Below the pieces are notes generated by a model. It was given only the letters and a program-made list of their open reading frames with translations. It searched no databases and was not told where the DNA came from. From assembly GCF_900114915.1 (NCBI RefSeq), contig NZ_FOUS01000002.1:248001-312000 (forward strand): a stretch of DNA of 64,000 nt. The letters run 5' to 3'. Source of the DNA: Bradyrhizobium sp. Rc3b (lineage in GTDB: Bacteria; Pseudomonadota; Alphaproteobacteria; Rhizobiales; Xanthobacteraceae). Both the position numbers and the translations under genes were made by a program. Below, piece by piece: positions 62,733-64,000 of the stretch (positions within the stretch are counted from its first letter, which is position 1; each line of letters starts with the position of its first letter).

Positions 62733-64000
62733 ATGACAAGCGATGTAGTGATTTCCGCCCCGGAAACGGCGGCGGCCAATGGCCATGGCGAGGCCCACAC
62801 CACCGCCCGTTTCGGTGCGCTGACCCTCGGCAGCATCGGCGTCGTCTACGGCGACATCGGCACCAGCCCGCTCTACGCGTTCCGCGAGGCGGTGACGGCG
62901 GCCTCGGGCACCGAAGGGCTCGCGACGCCCGCGGCCGTGCTGGGCGTGCTCTCGCTGATCCTGTGGGCGCTCATCGTCGTGGTGACGCTCAAATATGTCG
63001 TGATCCTGCTCCGCGCCGACAACAACGGCGAGGGCGGCACGCTGGCGCTGATGGCGCTGGCCCAGCGCGCGGTCGGCACCGGCGGCACCACCATCGTCCT
63101 GCTCGGCATCATTTCCGGCGCCTTGTTCTACGGCGACGCCGTGATCACGCCGGCGCAATCGGTGCTGTCGGCCGTCGAAGGCATGAAGGACATCACGCTC
63201 ACATTCGAGCCTTACATTGTTCCGCTGACTTTGGTGATCCTTGTCTGCCTGTTCGCCGTGCAATCGCGCGGCACGGCGAGCGTCGCGGCGTTCTTCGGTC
63301 CGGTCATGTGCGTCTGGTTCGCGGCGATCGCGATCGCCGCGGTCGGTCCGATCATGCGGCAGCCGCTGGTGCTGCTGGCGCTGAACCCGCTCTACGCCGT
63401 GTCGTTCATGATCCACCACGGCATCATCGGCTTCGTGACGCTGGGCGCGGTGTTCCTGGCGGTGACCGGCGCCGAGGCGCTCTATGCCGACCTCGGCCAT
63501 TTCGGCAAGCGGCCGATCCAGACCGCCTGGCTGTTCGTCGTGCTGCCGTCGCTGGCGCTGAACTATCTGGGGCAGGGGGCACTCGTCCTGGATGATCCCG
63601 GCGCGATCGTGAGCCCGTTCTTCCAGTTGTTTCCGCAAGGCTGGATCCGGGGCGCAATGGTCCTGCTTGCTATCATGGCCACCGTGATCGCGAGCCAGGC
63701 GGTCATTACCGGCGCCTATTCGCTGACGCGCCAAGCGATCCAGCTCGGGCTGCTGCCGCGCTTTGAAATTCGCCATACATCCGAAGCCCATTCCGGCCAG
63801 ATCTTCATCCCGCGCATCAACCAGCTGCTGCTGGTCGCCGTGATACTGATGGTGCTCTTGTTCCGTTCCTCCAGTGCGCTGGCGTCCGCATATGGCATCG
63901 CCGTCACGGGGACCATGGTGGTGACGGCGATGATGGGCTTCGTCGTGATCTGGAAGGTCTGGCGATGGTCGCCGTTCACCGCGGCCGCTCTGATTGCGCC
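62733..64000 (+). CDS. kup: Kup family potassium uptake protein (copy 2), 3' end outside window
   Basis: Starts at ATG 62733 and is open to the window end, giving 422 residues. [61 protein letters not shown] and [16 protein letters not shown] mirror copy 1. The leader is richer in Ala and Glu. It is a tandem paralogue separated by about 140 bases that include a 16-base palindrome. Length and function past this point cannot be judged. Confidence 0.92.
   Translation, partial: MTSDVVISAPETAAANGHGEAHTTARFGALTLGSIGVVYGDIGTSPLYAFREAVTAASGTEGLATPAAVLGVLSLILWALIVVVTLKYVVILLRADNNGEGGTLALMALAQRAVGTGGTTIVLLGIISGALFYGDAVITPAQSVLSAVEGMKDITLTFEPYIVPLTLVILVCLFAVQSRGTASVAAFFGPVMCVWFAAIAIAAVGPIMRQPLVLLALNPLYAVSFMIHHGIIGFVTLGAVFLAVTGAEALYADLGHFGKRPIQTAWLFVVLPSLALNYLGQGALVLDDPGAIVSPFFQLFPQGWIRGAMVLLAIMATVIASQAVITGAYSLTRQAIQLGLLPRFEIRHTSEAHSGQIFIPRINQLLLVAVILMVLLFRSSSALASAYGIAVTGTMVVTAMMGFVVIWKVWRWSPFTAAALIA

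Overview
This 64 kb window is high-GC alphaproteobacterial chromosome. It most resembles Bradyrhizobium or a close relative such as Rhodopseudomonas. The evidence is the protein content (a coxMNOP-type oxidase cluster, FcbT/TakP-type TRAP genes, PomA/PomB-like stators, DUF2865 and DUF2059 proteins), the GC-rich codon use and several kinds of palindromic intergenic repeat. No rRNA, tRNA, CRISPR array, complete insertion sequence or replication origin was recognised.

Layout. Positions 1 to about 2.1 kb are the right end of an integrative element inserted at the 5' end of dusA: a tyrosine integrase faces away from dusA, and the gap between them holds a helically phased array of CGTGTGC motifs. 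From 2 to 16.6 kb come dusA, a histidine kinase/DUF1289/retropepsin operon, an NhaD antiporter, a beta-hydroxyacid dehydrogenase, a VOC protein, Mrp, two tandem TRAP solute-binding proteins each with a strong terminator, a YunG-like protein, a MarR-like regulator with a cysteine tail, and a two-component pair. A nested inverted repeat follows and encodes the last residues of the kinase. From 16.8 to 25.6 kb are an M20 carboxypeptidase and the TRAP permease subunits, moaA, gph, rpiA with a DUF2059 partner, and gor.

From 25.6 to 32.8 kb lie a bicupin protein, a small operon of class II amidotransferase, YbdK-type ligase and zinc-ribbon protein, and a TerB/PGPGW/TerC/YqhA membrane-stress cluster. 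From 32.8 to 34.5 kb the sequence is gene-poor and repeat-bearing, with one well-supported 55-residue protein. From 34.5 to 47.7 kb come an alpha/beta hydrolase, class II DAHP synthase, dgkA, nadE, an Imm5-like protein, the five-gene cytochrome oxidase operon, DUF2189 and DUF2865 proteins and a small secreted protein. From 48 to 64 kb are cysS, a 37-residue membrane protein, a GNAT protein and cimA in an overlapping chain; then a VOC protein, a LOG protein, an ATM1-type ABC exporter, psd-pssA, an RraA-like protein, an SDR, a motA/motB pair and two tandem kup genes, the second cut by the window end.

How it fits together. Most of the window is stable housekeeping chromosome: redox (gor), phospholipid synthesis (psd, pssA, dgkA), amino-acid entry reactions (DAHP synthase, cimA), NAD and molybdopterin synthesis, ion transport (NhaD, Kup) and an alternative oxidase. 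The accessory pieces are the dusA island, the gap at 33 to 34.5 kb and the dispersed repeats. The most original leads are the phased motif array in the dusA attachment region, the amidotransferase/YbdK pair, the MarR-like protein with a four-cysteine tail, two very small proteins (37 and 55 residues) and a repeat that has become part of a kinase gene.
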